DNA from: Segniliparus rotundus DSM 44985
GTDB lineage: Bacteria; Actinomycetota; Actinomycetes; Mycobacteriales; Mycobacteriaceae
Direction: 5' to 3'
Assembly: GCF_000092825.1 (NCBI RefSeq)
Contig: NC_014168.1
Location: 1,355,946-1,419,945 of the forward strand
Length of the DNA stretch: 64,000 nucleotides
Part shown: positions 1 to 11,527 of the stretch, piece by piece
How positions within the stretch are numbered: the stretch's first letter is position 1
Layout: each line of letters begins with the position of its first letter
The notes under the pieces: model-generated
Seen by the model: the letters and a program-made list of their open reading frames with translations, nothing else
Databases searched by the model: none
What the model was told of the DNA's origin: nothing
Program-made: the position numbers and the translations under genes

Positions 1-608
1 GACAGCGGGCCTCGGCGCGGCCCGACCGGCAGCACCGGCGCTATCGGGCCAAGGTCCGCGCCCAATTCCCCGATCAGGTCGGAAGAAACCAGGACGAGGT
101 CGGGGCGCAGATCTCGAACCTGGCCCATCGCCACGGAACCGACTGCGCCTGTCTGCGGGATTGTTGTGATGAACGGGCCGAGATAGTTCGGGGGGGCTTG
201 CCCGGCCCGCTCGGCGACCCGGCCCACAATGCGCTCGCCCAAGCCGAGCGCGCACAGCCCGTCCAGCAGCGAGTCGCCGACGACGAGGATCCGGCGCGCC
301 TGGGCAGCGGCTGGAGCCGCTGCTGGTTGCGGCTCTGGCGGAGCCGAGGGTTCGGGCGCCGCAGGGGGCGCGGGAGCGGGCGGCTCTTCGTCCGGGTCGG
401 CCAATCCCTCAGGCGTGGGGACCGCGAACACCGGCGGCGCGCAGTCTCCCTGCTCGATATGCGCAACGCCGATCAGATTGATCCCCCCGATCTCGGTGCG
501 TTCTTTGGACACCGTCGCTCCGGGGACAGGTCTCGCTCCCTCGCCGCACCCGGCGAGAAGCAGAGCTGTGGCGAGCAGCGGCACGAACATGGGGCAAGGG
601 CGACGCAT
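1..608 (-). CDS. fecB: FecB-like periplasmic-binding lipoprotein (3' end outside window)
   Basis: This is an exported lipoprotein of the iron-siderophore (FecB) binding-protein type, expected to sit on the outer face of the membrane. At least 202 residues are visible; the reading frame is open to base 1, so the C-terminus is missing. The ATG at 608 is followed by a hydrophobic leader ending in a lipobox (LLLAGC) and then a Pro/Ala-rich linker at about residues 75-110. The globular part then starts with RILVVGDSLLDGLCALG and contains VRDLRPDLVLVSSDLIG, typical of ABC substrate-binding folds. The start lies 7 bases beyond the stop of the preceding secreted-protein gene, so the three minus-strand genes probably form one operon. 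In M. tuberculosis fecB (Rv3044) is the neighbour of ctaD and serB2, as here. Substrate assignment rests on fold resemblance and synteny only. Confidence 0.6.
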   Translation of the reverse strand, partial: MRRPCPMFVPLLATALLLAGCGEGARPVPGATVSKERTEIGGINLIGVAHIEQGDCAPPVFAVPTPEGLADPDEEPPAPAPPAAPEPSAPPEPQPAAAPAAAQARRILVVGDSLLDGLCALGLGERIVGRVAERAGQAPPNYLGPFITTIPQTGAVGSVAMGQVRDLRPDLVLVSSDLIGELGADLGPIAPVLPVGPRRGPL

Positions 609-615
609 CACAGGC

Positions 616-1185
616 TCACTCTGCCGGGGCCAAGCCGGTCACGACGAAGGACTCGATCAAAAAGCCCCGTGGTCCGCCTTGGGCCAGCGACCAGGCGATG
701 TTCGCCGTGTCGCTGAACGGCTTGCCGGTGCGAGCCTCTCTCCCGGACCACAGCACAGAGGAGCGCGCAATCGGACGGTCGTCGGCCCCCCCGACGTCGA
801 ACGAGGTGATCGTGTACTGCTGATCGGTGTACTGCGCGCCGAACTGGTCGTACCACGCGCGAAAGCCCGCCTCGTCGCAGATTGAGACGGGAGCGGAAGA
901 AACCGGGTCCTGGAAAGACATGACCAGGGAATGCAGGTTCAAAGAGCTGAGCATTTCTGCCGCCGGGGCGTGGCGGGCGAGGTCGTCCAACCACGCTTGC
1001 GCGAACTCCTTGGCAACGTCTGCGACCGCGGGGTTCGGCGGCGGGTCTGCGGGCAACGTGAAAGAGCACGCGGCAAGGCTGCCGTTCGGGTCGGCTCCGG
1101 CCGGGCCGGGTTGCGCGAGGCCCAGCGCTCCGGCGGCGAGCGTCCCTGCCGCCAAAGCCGTGCCGATCACAGGCCGCCAGATCAC
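616..1185 (-). CDS. secreted protein, tandem paralogue B
   Basis: A 189-residue exported protein of unknown function. The chosen start is the GTG at 1185, which overlaps the stop of the upstream gene as GTGA and points to translational coupling. It begins with a signal peptide (hydrophobic run VIGTALAAGTLAAGALGLA, cleavage likely after GPAGA). The mature part contains two Cys (in LAACSF and SICDEA) that could form a disulfide. Its C-terminal half resembles the protein encoded just upstream: both have an R(T)TG-E/K-PF motif followed by a segment ending V/N-T-G/M-LAPA. The two are therefore probably duplicated copies of one SnoaL/Mce-associated-like beta fold. That fold suggestion is inference; no family was recognised with certainty. 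Confidence 0.7.
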   Translation of the reverse strand: MIWRPVIGTALAAGTLAAGALGLAQPGPAGADPNGSLAACSFTLPADPPPNPAVADVAKEFAQAWLDDLARHAPAAEMLSSLNLHSLVMSFQDPVSSAPVSICDEAGFRAWYDQFGAQYTDQQYTITSFDVGGADDRPIARSSVLWSGREARTGKPFSDTANIAWSLAQGGPRGFLIESFVVTGLAPAE

Positions 1186-1724
1186 GCCGGAGCCATTGTG
1201 TTGATCTGGAGCTGGGTGATCGCGTAGGAACCGCTCTCGTCGTCCCACACAAGTCGCAGCTGCTCGTCGGTGAGGAAACGGAACGGCTCGCCCGTCGTGC
1301 GGCGCACGCCTGAGCGCAGCACTGTCACATGCACGACGGGTTCGTCCGCGTCGCCAGTCGCCTTGAAGGTGTTCACGAAGTAGTCGGCCTCCGCAACGTC
1401 GCGCTGCTCTCGCTCCGCCTCGGCCCGGTACTGCGCTGGTGTGCGGATGGTCGCCGTCGGCAGGACGATTTTGGCGGGGAATTTCAAAAATCCGAGCTGT
1501 TCGTCCACCGCGCAGCTGCTCAAGCACTCATAAAAGGACTGGACGAAGTCGCTGGTGCGTGCGACCAGGTCGCGGTCGTCGCCGAACAACTCCTCCTCCA
1601 TGGGGATCGGCGGCCAGTCCGGGTTCACCGGCTTCGGCTCCGCCCTCGCGGCAGGGGCGAGCCCGCCCGCGGCCGCGAGCGCGGCCAATGCGACGGCGGC
1701 CGTTTTGAGCAGATTGTGACGCAT
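1182..1724 (-). CDS. secreted protein, tandem paralogue A
   Basis: A 180-residue exported protein of unknown function. The ATG at 1724 opens a classical signal peptide (MRHNLLKTAAVALAALAAAG, cleavage near ARA-EP). The mature domain carries a Cys pair (YECLSSCAVDE) near residues 66-70. The C-terminal portion (VTVLRSGVRRTTGEPFRF through INTMAPA) matches the downstream paralogue in pattern. It is probably first in a minus-strand operon with that paralogue and the FecB-like lipoprotein. Its promoter would lie in the 358-base gap shared with ctaD. Confidence 0.75.
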   Translation of the reverse strand: MRHNLLKTAAVALAALAAAGGLAPAARAEPKPVNPDWPPIPMEEELFGDDRDLVARTSDFVQSFYECLSSCAVDEQLGFLKFPAKIVLPTATIRTPAQYRAEAEREQRDVAEADYFVNTFKATGDADEPVVHVTVLRSGVRRTTGEPFRFLTDEQLRLVWDDESGSYAITQLQINTMAPA

Positions 1725-2082
1725 CGTTCCACGCTCCTCGCCTCAAGCGGTTGATTCCCGAACACGATACCGCGCCGCGCGCCCGGCGCCGTTCGGGCCG
1801 CTTTCGCGCCGAGCGCGCAGTCCGCGCCGACCGGCGTGGCGCGGTTCCTTGTTCTGCTCGCCATTCTGGCTCGTCTCCCGCGCGCGGGAGACGAGCCAAG
1901 GCGTTCCGTCCGGCGCTGCGAGGCGCACTGTCTACGACAGGCGGTAGTCCAATGCGCCGCCTCGGCGGGGCAGGGGTTACTCTTAGAGAGGCAGGACGCG
2001 ATTCGCCCATGCGGCGGAGCGCGGTTCCAGGCCCGCCGGAAGCACCACCCTTGTTGGCGAGAGAGACTTTGAAGGAGCAGCC
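1725..2082. other. divergent intergenic region without a gene
   Basis: This 358-base gap separates the start of the minus-strand secreted-protein operon from the plus-strand ctaD start. No credible coding frame was seen. It holds a 32-bp perfect palindrome at 1867-1898 (listed separately) and an AAGGAG ribosome-binding site at 2072-2077 that fixes the GTG start of ctaD. Promoters for both directions must lie here, but no convincing -35/-10 pair was identified by eye. Confidence 0.7.
1867..1898. repeat. 32-bp perfect palindrome
   Basis: Arms TGGCTCGTCTCCCGCG and its exact reverse complement meet with no spacer (centre between 1882 and 1883). It lies between two divergent genes, 143 bases upstream of the minus-strand start and 185 bases upstream of ctaD. 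An ordinary end-of-gene terminator is therefore not expected at this site. It could be an operator, an attenuator in a leader transcript, or a terminator protecting against antisense read-through. Confidence 0.8.
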
Positions 2083-5096
<3,014 letters not shown>

Positions 5097-5214
5097 CCCT
5101 GAACTGGACTTTTCAAAGGAAAAAAGGTATCTTCGGACTATATTATTCATGCCGCTGGGGATGAGCCCTGGGGAGAGTCGCGGCAATGATGATCGAAGGG
5201 AATCGAGGAACCAT

Positions 5215-6039
5215 ATGGTCACCACAGAGATTGGCGCGGTCGCGCTGCATGTCTCCACATTGGAATACGTGCGCAAACTTGCCAAGACAGAGAGCGTTCC
5301 CACAGTGCTGGCCTGTTACCAGGGCTTTTACGTGGACGTTGAGCAGCGGCGCAAAGAATGGGACCTCATGAACGCGGAGCTCAACGAGAAGGGGATCCTG
5401 CGGGGGGAAGCTGTGCACCCCGAGCTTCAGGCGTGGCTGGAGGCACTGGACCACCCTGATCGTGAGCTTTCTGGACGTGTCAAGCGCGGGGAGAGCATGT
5501 TGCGGATGGCTTTGGTGCGTCGTGGCGATGTGCACGCGCTCGCGATCCGTTACGGGGATGAGGTCGTGATCCAAAACTTCGAGTACGACGCGCAGAAATC
5601 CTCCGGGCAGCTCGCGAGGGCAGCTCTCGTGGTGCTGGGCGAGGGCGTGATCCCTGATTTCAACCGCGTGAGCGCGCCCACGCAGAGCATCGTGGACGCG
5701 ATGCCCCGAAACGTCGATCTCGACGCGGTCTACACCTCGCTTTTGCGGGTCGGCGCGAGTCAAAAGGACGCGAAGGTCCTCGCCACCATTATGGCGACTG
5801 TCGAGGTGCAGTCCGAGTTCGTTGTCTACGAGCGAGGAGACGGGCCACGAGCCAGGGGCAAAGGCGCGGTCTCGGTTTTCGACTCCCCGAAGGGGCGCTT
5901 CGTCTCCAGTCCGAGTGTGGCTTCCGACGGCGAAATCTGGTCCACGATGACACCGGGCACAGACCATCGGATTTCGCAAGCGTTCAACTCGCTCATCGAG
6001 CTGTTGCCCAGCGAGCAGTGGTGGCCAGAAGCCTCATGA
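5215..6039 (+). CDS. espG: EspG-family ESX secretion chaperone
   Basis: EspG proteins are cytosolic chaperones that bind PE-PPE substrates of a given ESX system and keep them competent for secretion. The predicted 274-residue product starts at the ATG at 5215 (preceded by GAGGAACC). An in-frame extension back to 5050 would overlap serB and reads like non-coding sequence. EspG-like features are the N-terminal strand-rich block (IGAVALHVSTLEYVRKLA), a central RRGDVHALAIRYGDEVVIQ block and the C-terminal QAFNSLIELLPSEQW. It faces the eccE end of the eccD-mycP-eccE operon across a 20-bp palindrome, whereas in ESX-3 of Mycobacterium espG precedes eccD in the same direction. No PE/PPE gene is in the window. 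Confidence 0.75.
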   Translation: MVTTEIGAVALHVSTLEYVRKLAKTESVPTVLACYQGFYVDVEQRRKEWDLMNAELNEKGILRGEAVHPELQAWLEALDHPDRELSGRVKRGESMLRMALVRRGDVHALAIRYGDEVVIQNFEYDAQKSSGQLARAALVVLGEGVIPDFNRVSAPTQSIVDAMPRNVDLDAVYTSLLRVGASQKDAKVLATIMATVEVQSEFVVYERGDGPRARGKGAVSVFDSPKGRFVSSPSVASDGEIWSTMTPGTDHRISQAFNSLIELLPSEQWWPEAS

Positions 6040-6045
6040 GCCAGC

Positions 6046-6065
6046 GCGTCCGGCGCGCCGGACGC
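6046..6065. terminator. bidirectional terminator between espG and eccE
   Basis: GCGTCCGGCG and its exact reverse complement abut, giving a 20-bp loop-less palindrome in the 28-base gap between two convergent genes. It begins 7 bases after the espG stop and ends 2 bases before the eccE stop. Position and symmetry fit a shared GC-rich, U-tract-free terminator of the actinobacterial kind. Confidence 0.7.
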
Positions 6066-6067
6066 AG

Positions 6068-8269
6068 TCATGGCTTCGTATGCCGTGGTCCTGGCTGTGG
6101 CGGCTGCCCGTAAGGGGACTGCCCCGGAGCGGGGCCCATCGGTCCGGGCGCAGGTCCGCTTGGACGCGGCGCTTGCGGCGGCATGGGCGAGCGGTTGCCG
6201 CCCGAGCCCGGCGCTGCTGGCCTCGGCCCCACCGGCCCAGGCCCGGTCGGCCGGTTCACGCCGCCAGTGCCTCCTGGAGGGCCGAACGGCGGACGCTGGG
6301 GCACTGGGCCGGGACCCATCGCGGGACGCGGTCCACCAGGACCAGGGGGCAGTCCCGGCGCAGGACGAGCCGATGCCGGCCTCGGCGGCAAGCCGGAGCC
6401 GCCAGGACCGCTCGCGACGGCCTGCTGTGGCGGGCTTTGGCGGCCTTGGCCATAGAAACGAAGTTCTTCTCGAGGGTTGACCATGTTCAAGACGAACTCT
6501 TTGTCTTCGGTTATCACCTTGACCTGGCCCGGTGACTGAGGGTTCTGGACGAGAGCGAGGTCGACCTCGGGCGTCTTTTCCGATCCTGGGGGCTTCACAC
6601 GGATCACAGTGATCTCGGAGCCGTGCATTTGAACGTCCACGCCGTCGAAAACCATGACGTTGAACTCCCGTCCGGATGTGCTCGACCGCTCGGCGGCGGC
6701 CTGTCCGCCCGCGAGCCAGAGCGCTTTGCGGCTGTTCACCACGGAGACCATGCCTTGCCAAGCTTGTGGCCGGTTGGTGTGGACGAGCACACGCGCTCCG
6801 ACGCAGAGCGCCCGGAGCACCACTTGTTGCGCGAACTGGATCTCCGAGATGATTTCGACGTTTGTCGACTGCTGCGAGCTCGTCGCGACGCCGAACAGCG
6901 CCATGGTGACCGCCTGGCCGTTCTGGTTCGCTCCGATGAGCTGACCGCAACCGGAAGCCTGGATGCGCAGTTCTCGAAGCCGTTTGGTGGCCGCAGTGAT
7001 CCCCGGGGCGGGGGCTTCCAGGCTGCGCGCGCCGAACGGCAGGCTGGCGAGGAAGCCTTTCAGTTGTTCACCGCTGAGCCGGGACAAGGTGGGCAGCGGG
7101 GGGGAAGTGAGCTCTTTCGGGGTGAGGTAGCGGACGAACCCGGACAGTTGGACGTAATCGCGGACGTCGATGTTCCCGCCCACGGGGCGCAAGCGCAGGG
7201 TGACGGTGGTCAGGTTCGACGGGACGGTCCAGAGCTGGGTGAGCCCGGCTCGGCTGAACGCGGCAGGAGAGATCTGGAACGTGGTGAAATGGCGGTACTG
7301 GCCGCCTTGGATCTCTTTCCACGACTCAGTCATGTCGTCGAACCGCAAACCCTCCGAGAGGCGTCCGATCGCCGTGTTCATTTGCGCAGCGCTGAGGATG
7401 TTGACGCGCTGGCCGCTTTCGCGGAGCCGGTGTGCGACACGGCTGGTGGCGCTCATCATCGTTTTGAGCACCCCCTCCGGGCCGCCGCCGCGTTTCTCTA
7501 TTGCCTCCGTGCAATGGAGGGGGTTCAGCCGCAGCACGACCCAGACCGAACGGTAGGCGATTGCGGGGAGCTTGCCGAGGATGCTCTCGTACACCTGGGT
7601 GTAGGGGGCGTTGTTCGGCGCGCGCCAGCCGTGGCTGATGACGTCGATGCCGTCGAGGACGATGTCTTTGTACTGGTTGAGCGACGCGGCGAGCGTGTCG
7701 AGGGACACGATGTCGTCGGTCTGGATGTCCCGAGGCGTCAGCGTGGTCGCCTCGTATGGCCTCGGGGTGATGTGCAAGACCGAGATGAGCAGGTCGTCGT
7801 CCCAACGGAAACCGAACAGCGCGCCGCCTTCGCCGCTCACGTCGAAAGCATGCGGGATGTGGTCGGGGCCGAGCTTCTTGTTGGGCTTGGCCATTTTGCG
7901 CCAGAGGTACGACGTGAGCGTCCCGATCCGAGTCGTGAGCGACTTCCCCCGGACGCGCAGGATCAGGAGCAGCCCGAGCACGGCGGGCACGGCGATGACC
8001 GCCCAGAGCGGAGCCTTCACACTCGCGAGGACGAAGAAGGAGAGGACCGAGACGATCTCTGCGGGGACCAGGTTTTTCGGCCGGAGCTCCAAGCTGACGA
8101 GAAAGGCCTTGTGCCCAGGGCGTAATTGCCCCTCGGCCTTCTTGTCGGCTTTTTGTTTGGCCTTGAAGGCGGCGACTTCCTCTTTGGTTCGTCTCGCCGT
8201 GCTCGACTGGCGGTTGCGGAACGCCATGTCGAGATGATCGGGTGCTGGGGCAGGCGCTGGTGCGCTCAC
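6068..8269 (-). CDS. eccE: ESX type VII secretion core component EccE
   Basis: EccE is a peripheral membrane subunit of the ESX translocon. The 733-residue protein has two adjacent membrane spans near its N-terminus (AEIVSVLSFFVLASV and AVIAVPAVLGLLLIL) and then a large soluble EccE domain to about residue 590. It ends in an unusual low-complexity tail of about 125 residues rich in Pro, Gly and Gln (PGLPPGPGGPRP, GPAPGQSPYGQPPQPGP). The GTG start at 8269 overlaps the mycP stop as GTGA and has GGAGGG upstream, indicating coupling. An internal ATG at 8227 is possible but less favoured. It is the last gene of eccD-mycP-eccE, as in ESX-3. Confidence 0.88.
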   Translation of the reverse strand: MSAPAPAPAPDHLDMAFRNRQSSTARRTKEEVAAFKAKQKADKKAEGQLRPGHKAFLVSLELRPKNLVPAEIVSVLSFFVLASVKAPLWAVIAVPAVLGLLLILRVRGKSLTTRIGTLTSYLWRKMAKPNKKLGPDHIPHAFDVSGEGGALFGFRWDDDLLISVLHITPRPYEATTLTPRDIQTDDIVSLDTLAASLNQYKDIVLDGIDVISHGWRAPNNAPYTQVYESILGKLPAIAYRSVWVVLRLNPLHCTEAIEKRGGGPEGVLKTMMSATSRVAHRLRESGQRVNILSAAQMNTAIGRLSEGLRFDDMTESWKEIQGGQYRHFTTFQISPAAFSRAGLTQLWTVPSNLTTVTLRLRPVGGNIDVRDYVQLSGFVRYLTPKELTSPPLPTLSRLSGEQLKGFLASLPFGARSLEAPAPGITAATKRLRELRIQASGCGQLIGANQNGQAVTMALFGVATSSQQSTNVEIISEIQFAQQVVLRALCVGARVLVHTNRPQAWQGMVSVVNSRKALWLAGGQAAAERSSTSGREFNVMVFDGVDVQMHGSEITVIRVKPPGSEKTPEVDLALVQNPQSPGQVKVITEDKEFVLNMVNPREELRFYGQGRQSPPQQAVASGPGGSGLPPRPASARPAPGLPPGPGGPRPAMGPGPVPQRPPFGPPGGTGGVNRPTGPGPVGPRPAAPGSGGNRSPMPPQAPRPSGPAPGPMGPAPGQSPYGQPPQPGPRHTKP

Positions 8270-9915
8270 TTTTTCCCTCCTGTTCGATTCCGACGGGCGT
8301 CGCGGACGGGAATGCTCACCACGGCTCCAAGGGCGAGGAGCAGCAACGAGACGCCGGCCACTGCGAAGGCGAAGTTCCTGGGCCGGTGCTCTGGCAGCGC
8401 CGGCGGGACTGGCGGCGGCAGCCGCTTGGTTGCGTATTGCTGCACGAGGTCCAGGGCGGGACCGGGCTGTTCGGTCAAAGCGGCGACGATGTCGATGAGG
8501 CCGTAGCCGACGAAGTTGTCTCTGCCTCGGGGCGGGTGGATCGCGGTGCGCTCCAACTGTTCGATCACTTGCGTGCGGTTCCAGTCAGGGTGCAGCTGCC
8601 GCAGCAGCGCGGCGGCTCCGGCGACGATCGGCGCGGCGAAGCTGGTGCCTTGGATGCCCTGGAGCTTGCCCTCGCCTGCGGGGGTCGCGTCGGCGAGGTC
8701 GCGGTTGTTGTCCCCGACGTCGTCGCCGGGGCGGGGGTTCACAGAGATCATGTTGTCCCCTGGCGCGGCGATGCCGACCCAAGGGCCGCCGATGGTGCCG
8801 CTGCCTTGTTGGCCGCTGGCGTCGATCCCGGCGGGCTGGCCGGAGCGGTCGACCCACCCGACGGTGAGCACGTACTGGTACCACCATGCCGGGGTCACGA
8901 CGGTCTGCAGGGTCTTCCAGTTGGCCTCGTTCGTCGGGTCCTGCGTGTTGAACGGATGCTTCGGGCCGTACGTGGGAGTTCCAGGGTCTGAGGGCGGGGC
9001 TGGCTCTTGGGTGTTGTACTTGTACCGCTGGGTGGCGTCGTAGTCGGGGTTCTGGGTTTTGCAGGTCGCTTCTTTGTTGCCGCCTTGCAGGTTGCCCGCC
9101 GCGACGACGACCACGGCGTCCTTCTCGTCTGCCGCGTACCGGAGCGCCGCGCCGAGATCGGCGTCCTTGAACCTGTTGTCGTTCTGCTGCCAGTTGCCAG
9201 CCGGGAAACAAGAGTCGATGGAGATGTTGATGACCTGCGCGCCGAGGTCGGCGGCGTGGACGACCGCGTGCGCGAGCGTGTCGAGGGTGCCCGCGACGAT
9301 GTTGCTGTCACCGCCTTTGGGGCCGAAGAGCTCGCTGGATTGGCGGATCGAGATGATGTGCGCATCGGGGGCGACGCCGACGAAAGAGTCTGTTTCGGGC
9401 TTCGCTTTGGCGGCGATGAGGCCCGCTGCGAAAGTGCCGTGCAGGTCGCAGTCGTCGAGTCCGTTGGTGTCGCCCTTGTGGCCTGGCTCCGGGCTCTCGC
9501 CGCGGATGTAGTCGCCGCCGCCTTCGACGCCCTCCAGCCGGTCTTTGACTTCGGTGACCCCAGTGTCGATGATGGCCACGCTCACCCCGGCGCCGGTCGC
9601 GATCCGGTGCGCCTTGTCGAGGTCGAGGCTGCGCTGGCCCCAGGTCGGGTTTTTGAAGTTCGTGTCCGGGTAATGCTCGCCGGTTCTGCAGAGGGACTTC
9701 TGCTCGTAGTCGACGCCGCCGCTGGAAACTTCGCCGCTCGGCGTCGCGTCGGAAGCTGTCGGCGGACCGGTGACGTTGATGTTGTCCGCGAACGCGAGCG
9801 GGGCGTTCGCGCCGGGGAGGACAGAGGCCGCGAGGAAGATCCCGGCCATGCCCGTCGCGGTGGCGCGCGCGCCTCTCCGGGAGAGGCGCGCACGCGGAGC
9901 TGGTTTCGCCGTCAT
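8266..9915 (-). CDS. mycP: mycosin, type VII secretion serine protease
   Basis: Mycosins are membrane-anchored subtilisin-type (S8) proteases that stabilise the ESX complex and process substrates outside the membrane. The start used is the ATG at 9915, giving 549 residues with a twin-Arg-like basic N-terminus and a hydrophobic signal peptide. An upstream TTG at 9981 is weaker. The catalytic triad is visible: Asp in VAIIDTGV (about 117), His in DCDLHGTFAAG (about 159) and Ser in QGTSFAAPIVAG, with the oxyanion Asn in VVAAGN. A Pro-rich linker and a C-terminal membrane anchor (FAVAGVSLLLLALGAVVS) follow. It lies between eccD and eccE. Confidence 0.92.
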   Translation of the reverse strand: MTAKPAPRARLSRRGARATATGMAGIFLAASVLPGANAPLAFADNINVTGPPTASDATPSGEVSSGGVDYEQKSLCRTGEHYPDTNFKNPTWGQRSLDLDKAHRIATGAGVSVAIIDTGVTEVKDRLEGVEGGGDYIRGESPEPGHKGDTNGLDDCDLHGTFAAGLIAAKAKPETDSFVGVAPDAHIISIRQSSELFGPKGGDSNIVAGTLDTLAHAVVHAADLGAQVINISIDSCFPAGNWQQNDNRFKDADLGAALRYAADEKDAVVVVAAGNLQGGNKEATCKTQNPDYDATQRYKYNTQEPAPPSDPGTPTYGPKHPFNTQDPTNEANWKTLQTVVTPAWWYQYVLTVGWVDRSGQPAGIDASGQQGSGTIGGPWVGIAAPGDNMISVNPRPGDDVGDNNRDLADATPAGEGKLQGIQGTSFAAPIVAGAAALLRQLHPDWNRTQVIEQLERTAIHPPRGRDNFVGYGLIDIVAALTEQPGPALDLVQQYATKRLPPPVPPALPEHRPRNFAFAVAGVSLLLLALGAVVSIPVRDARRNRTGGKK

Positions 9916-10009
9916 GGCCGCTGCCCCTTGCGGGCATGGGCACACAACCTGCGGGCCCTCGTTGAGGCGGACCAGGGACAAGGGCTGGCCACAGGCGAAC
10001 CGGCGGACG

Positions 10010-11527
10010 TCATAGCTCGATGTTCCGGACCGCGCTGTACAGGCCCATGATCCAGAAGACCAGCGGGAAGATAAGCGCGATGAGCGTGTATTCGAAGACC
10101 TCGCCAGCTCGCCGCATCACGGGCGAGTATGTCTGGTTGGGGACGATCACGCCGATAATCAGGAACGCTATGGAGAAGAGGACCAAAGCGACCCCGAGCG
10201 CCAGCGCGATCCAAGGCTGGTGTTCCAGCGTGCCCCGCCCGCCCGCGTAGAGCAACGCGACGAAGAGGAGGAAGCCCGACACGATCATCACGCTGGCCTG
10301 GACGAGGTCGGTGAAGCTGCGGCCGCGCAAGACGAGGACGATGGCGACGATGACCCCCAGGAGCGGGCCTTGCCACGGGTATTCGGCGGTCGGCCGGGCG
10401 GCTGCCAGCGCGCCGCCGATAGCGACCAGGCTTGACGCGATCACCAGGCCAGTGAGGTAGTTGTTCGCCGCTTTGGCGCGTTGCTCCAGGTCTTTCGCAT
10501 TGGGCAGAGCCATCGCGCCGATCGCGCCGATGCCTTCGACAGAGGGATGCAGGTCGATCTCTTCCGCGTCCACGGCCTGGCCTGCTGTCGGCACCGGAGG
10601 AAGCGGGAGTTTCGCGAGGGCGATGGTGAACTTCGAGGCCGAGGAAATGATGAAAATCGCCATGCAGACCAGAGCGGCGCCGACGACCTGGGTGCTGTGC
10701 CCGAAATAGTCCATGTCCGCGTAGGCGAGGCCGACCAGCAATGCGAGCGTCGCGACTGCGGTGTGCTGGACCATGCCTGAGAGCGAGACGCGGGAAGAGA
10801 TGATCGCGAACACGAACGCCACCGCGCATGCCGCCCATATGCTGGAGAGGCCGATAGGGCCGGGCACGCAGACCATGACGCCGAAGAAAATGAACGGCAG
10901 GCCGCACCAGCACAGCACGTTGGCGATGGTGTGCTGGTGATAGCGCCTGCCGATGACCCACCCCGCGATGTGGAAGAAGAGCCCCCAGACGATCAACAGG
11001 ACAGGGGACAGGAAGTCTTCGAACCGGCTCTCGTGCGCGACGCTGCCGTAGAGGAACAGCAGACGCGCGGCGAAGAAGGAGGCGACCACGAGCGTCGCCA
11101 TGCCCAGATAGCGGGCGGCGTTCGGCCCCCAGTGCCGGAAGGCGTGCTGGTTGACCCTGGCGACGGCGTCGATCACGTCGTCGAAGAGCAGGGGCGACTC
11201 CTCGGCGGCGACGGCGCGGAGGATCAACAGGTCCCCGTCGTGCACGCCTGCTTCGGCGAGGGTTTTGGTCAAAGGGATCGGGGCTTGGCCGACGCGGCCC
11301 AGCGTCCACTGGTTTCGCGCCTCGTTCTGACTGCCCTCGCCCCCGAGGTTCGGCACGCGGGTCTGGATGAGCGCGACCAAGTCGGGGATGAGCACGGCGA
11401 CCGGCACCTCAGAGGGAAGCCCCACGTCGAATTGCGCGTTCCCGCCGAGCACCGCGACCCGGCACAGAGCAGGTTCGATGCTGCTTCCGGAATCCTTGGT
11501 CAACGCTGGCGAACTCACCGGCTGCAC
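10010..11527 (-). CDS. eccD: ESX type VII secretion integral membrane protein EccD
   Basis: EccD is the multispanning channel-forming subunit of the ESX translocon. The 505-residue protein starts with a cytosolic ubiquitin-like domain (about 20-110, CRVAVLGGNAQFDVGLPSE through GDLLILRAV). About eleven hydrophobic segments follow to the C-terminus. The start is GTG at 11527 or GTG at 11518; GGAGG lies a few bases upstream of both. It leads the minus-strand operon eccD-mycP-eccE. No eccB, eccC or esxA/B-like gene is adjacent, so the rest of this ESX system must be elsewhere if it is functional. Confidence 0.9.
   Translation of the reverse strand: MQPVSSPALTKDSGSSIEPALCRVAVLGGNAQFDVGLPSEVPVAVLIPDLVALIQTRVPNLGGEGSQNEARNQWTLGRVGQAPIPLTKTLAEAGVHDGDLLILRAVAAEESPLLFDDVIDAVARVNQHAFRHWGPNAARYLGMATLVVASFFAARLLFLYGSVAHESRFEDFLSPVLLIVWGLFFHIAGWVIGRRYHQHTIANVLCWCGLPFIFFGVMVCVPGPIGLSSIWAACAVAFVFAIISSRVSLSGMVQHTAVATLALLVGLAYADMDYFGHSTQVVGAALVCMAIFIISSASKFTIALAKLPLPPVPTAGQAVDAEEIDLHPSVEGIGAIGAMALPNAKDLEQRAKAANNYLTGLVIASSLVAIGGALAAARPTAEYPWQGPLLGVIVAIVLVLRGRSFTDLVQASVMIVSGFLLFVALLYAGGRGTLEHQPWIALALGVALVLFSIAFLIIGVIVPNQTYSPVMRRAGEVFEYTLIALIFPLVFWIMGLYSAVRNIEL

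Noticed and set aside
5111-5144. TATATT box at 5139-5144 with TTTCAA upstream as an espG promoter
   Set aside because: Spacing of about 22 bases is too long for a standard promoter and no better -35 was found, so it is not listed as a feature.
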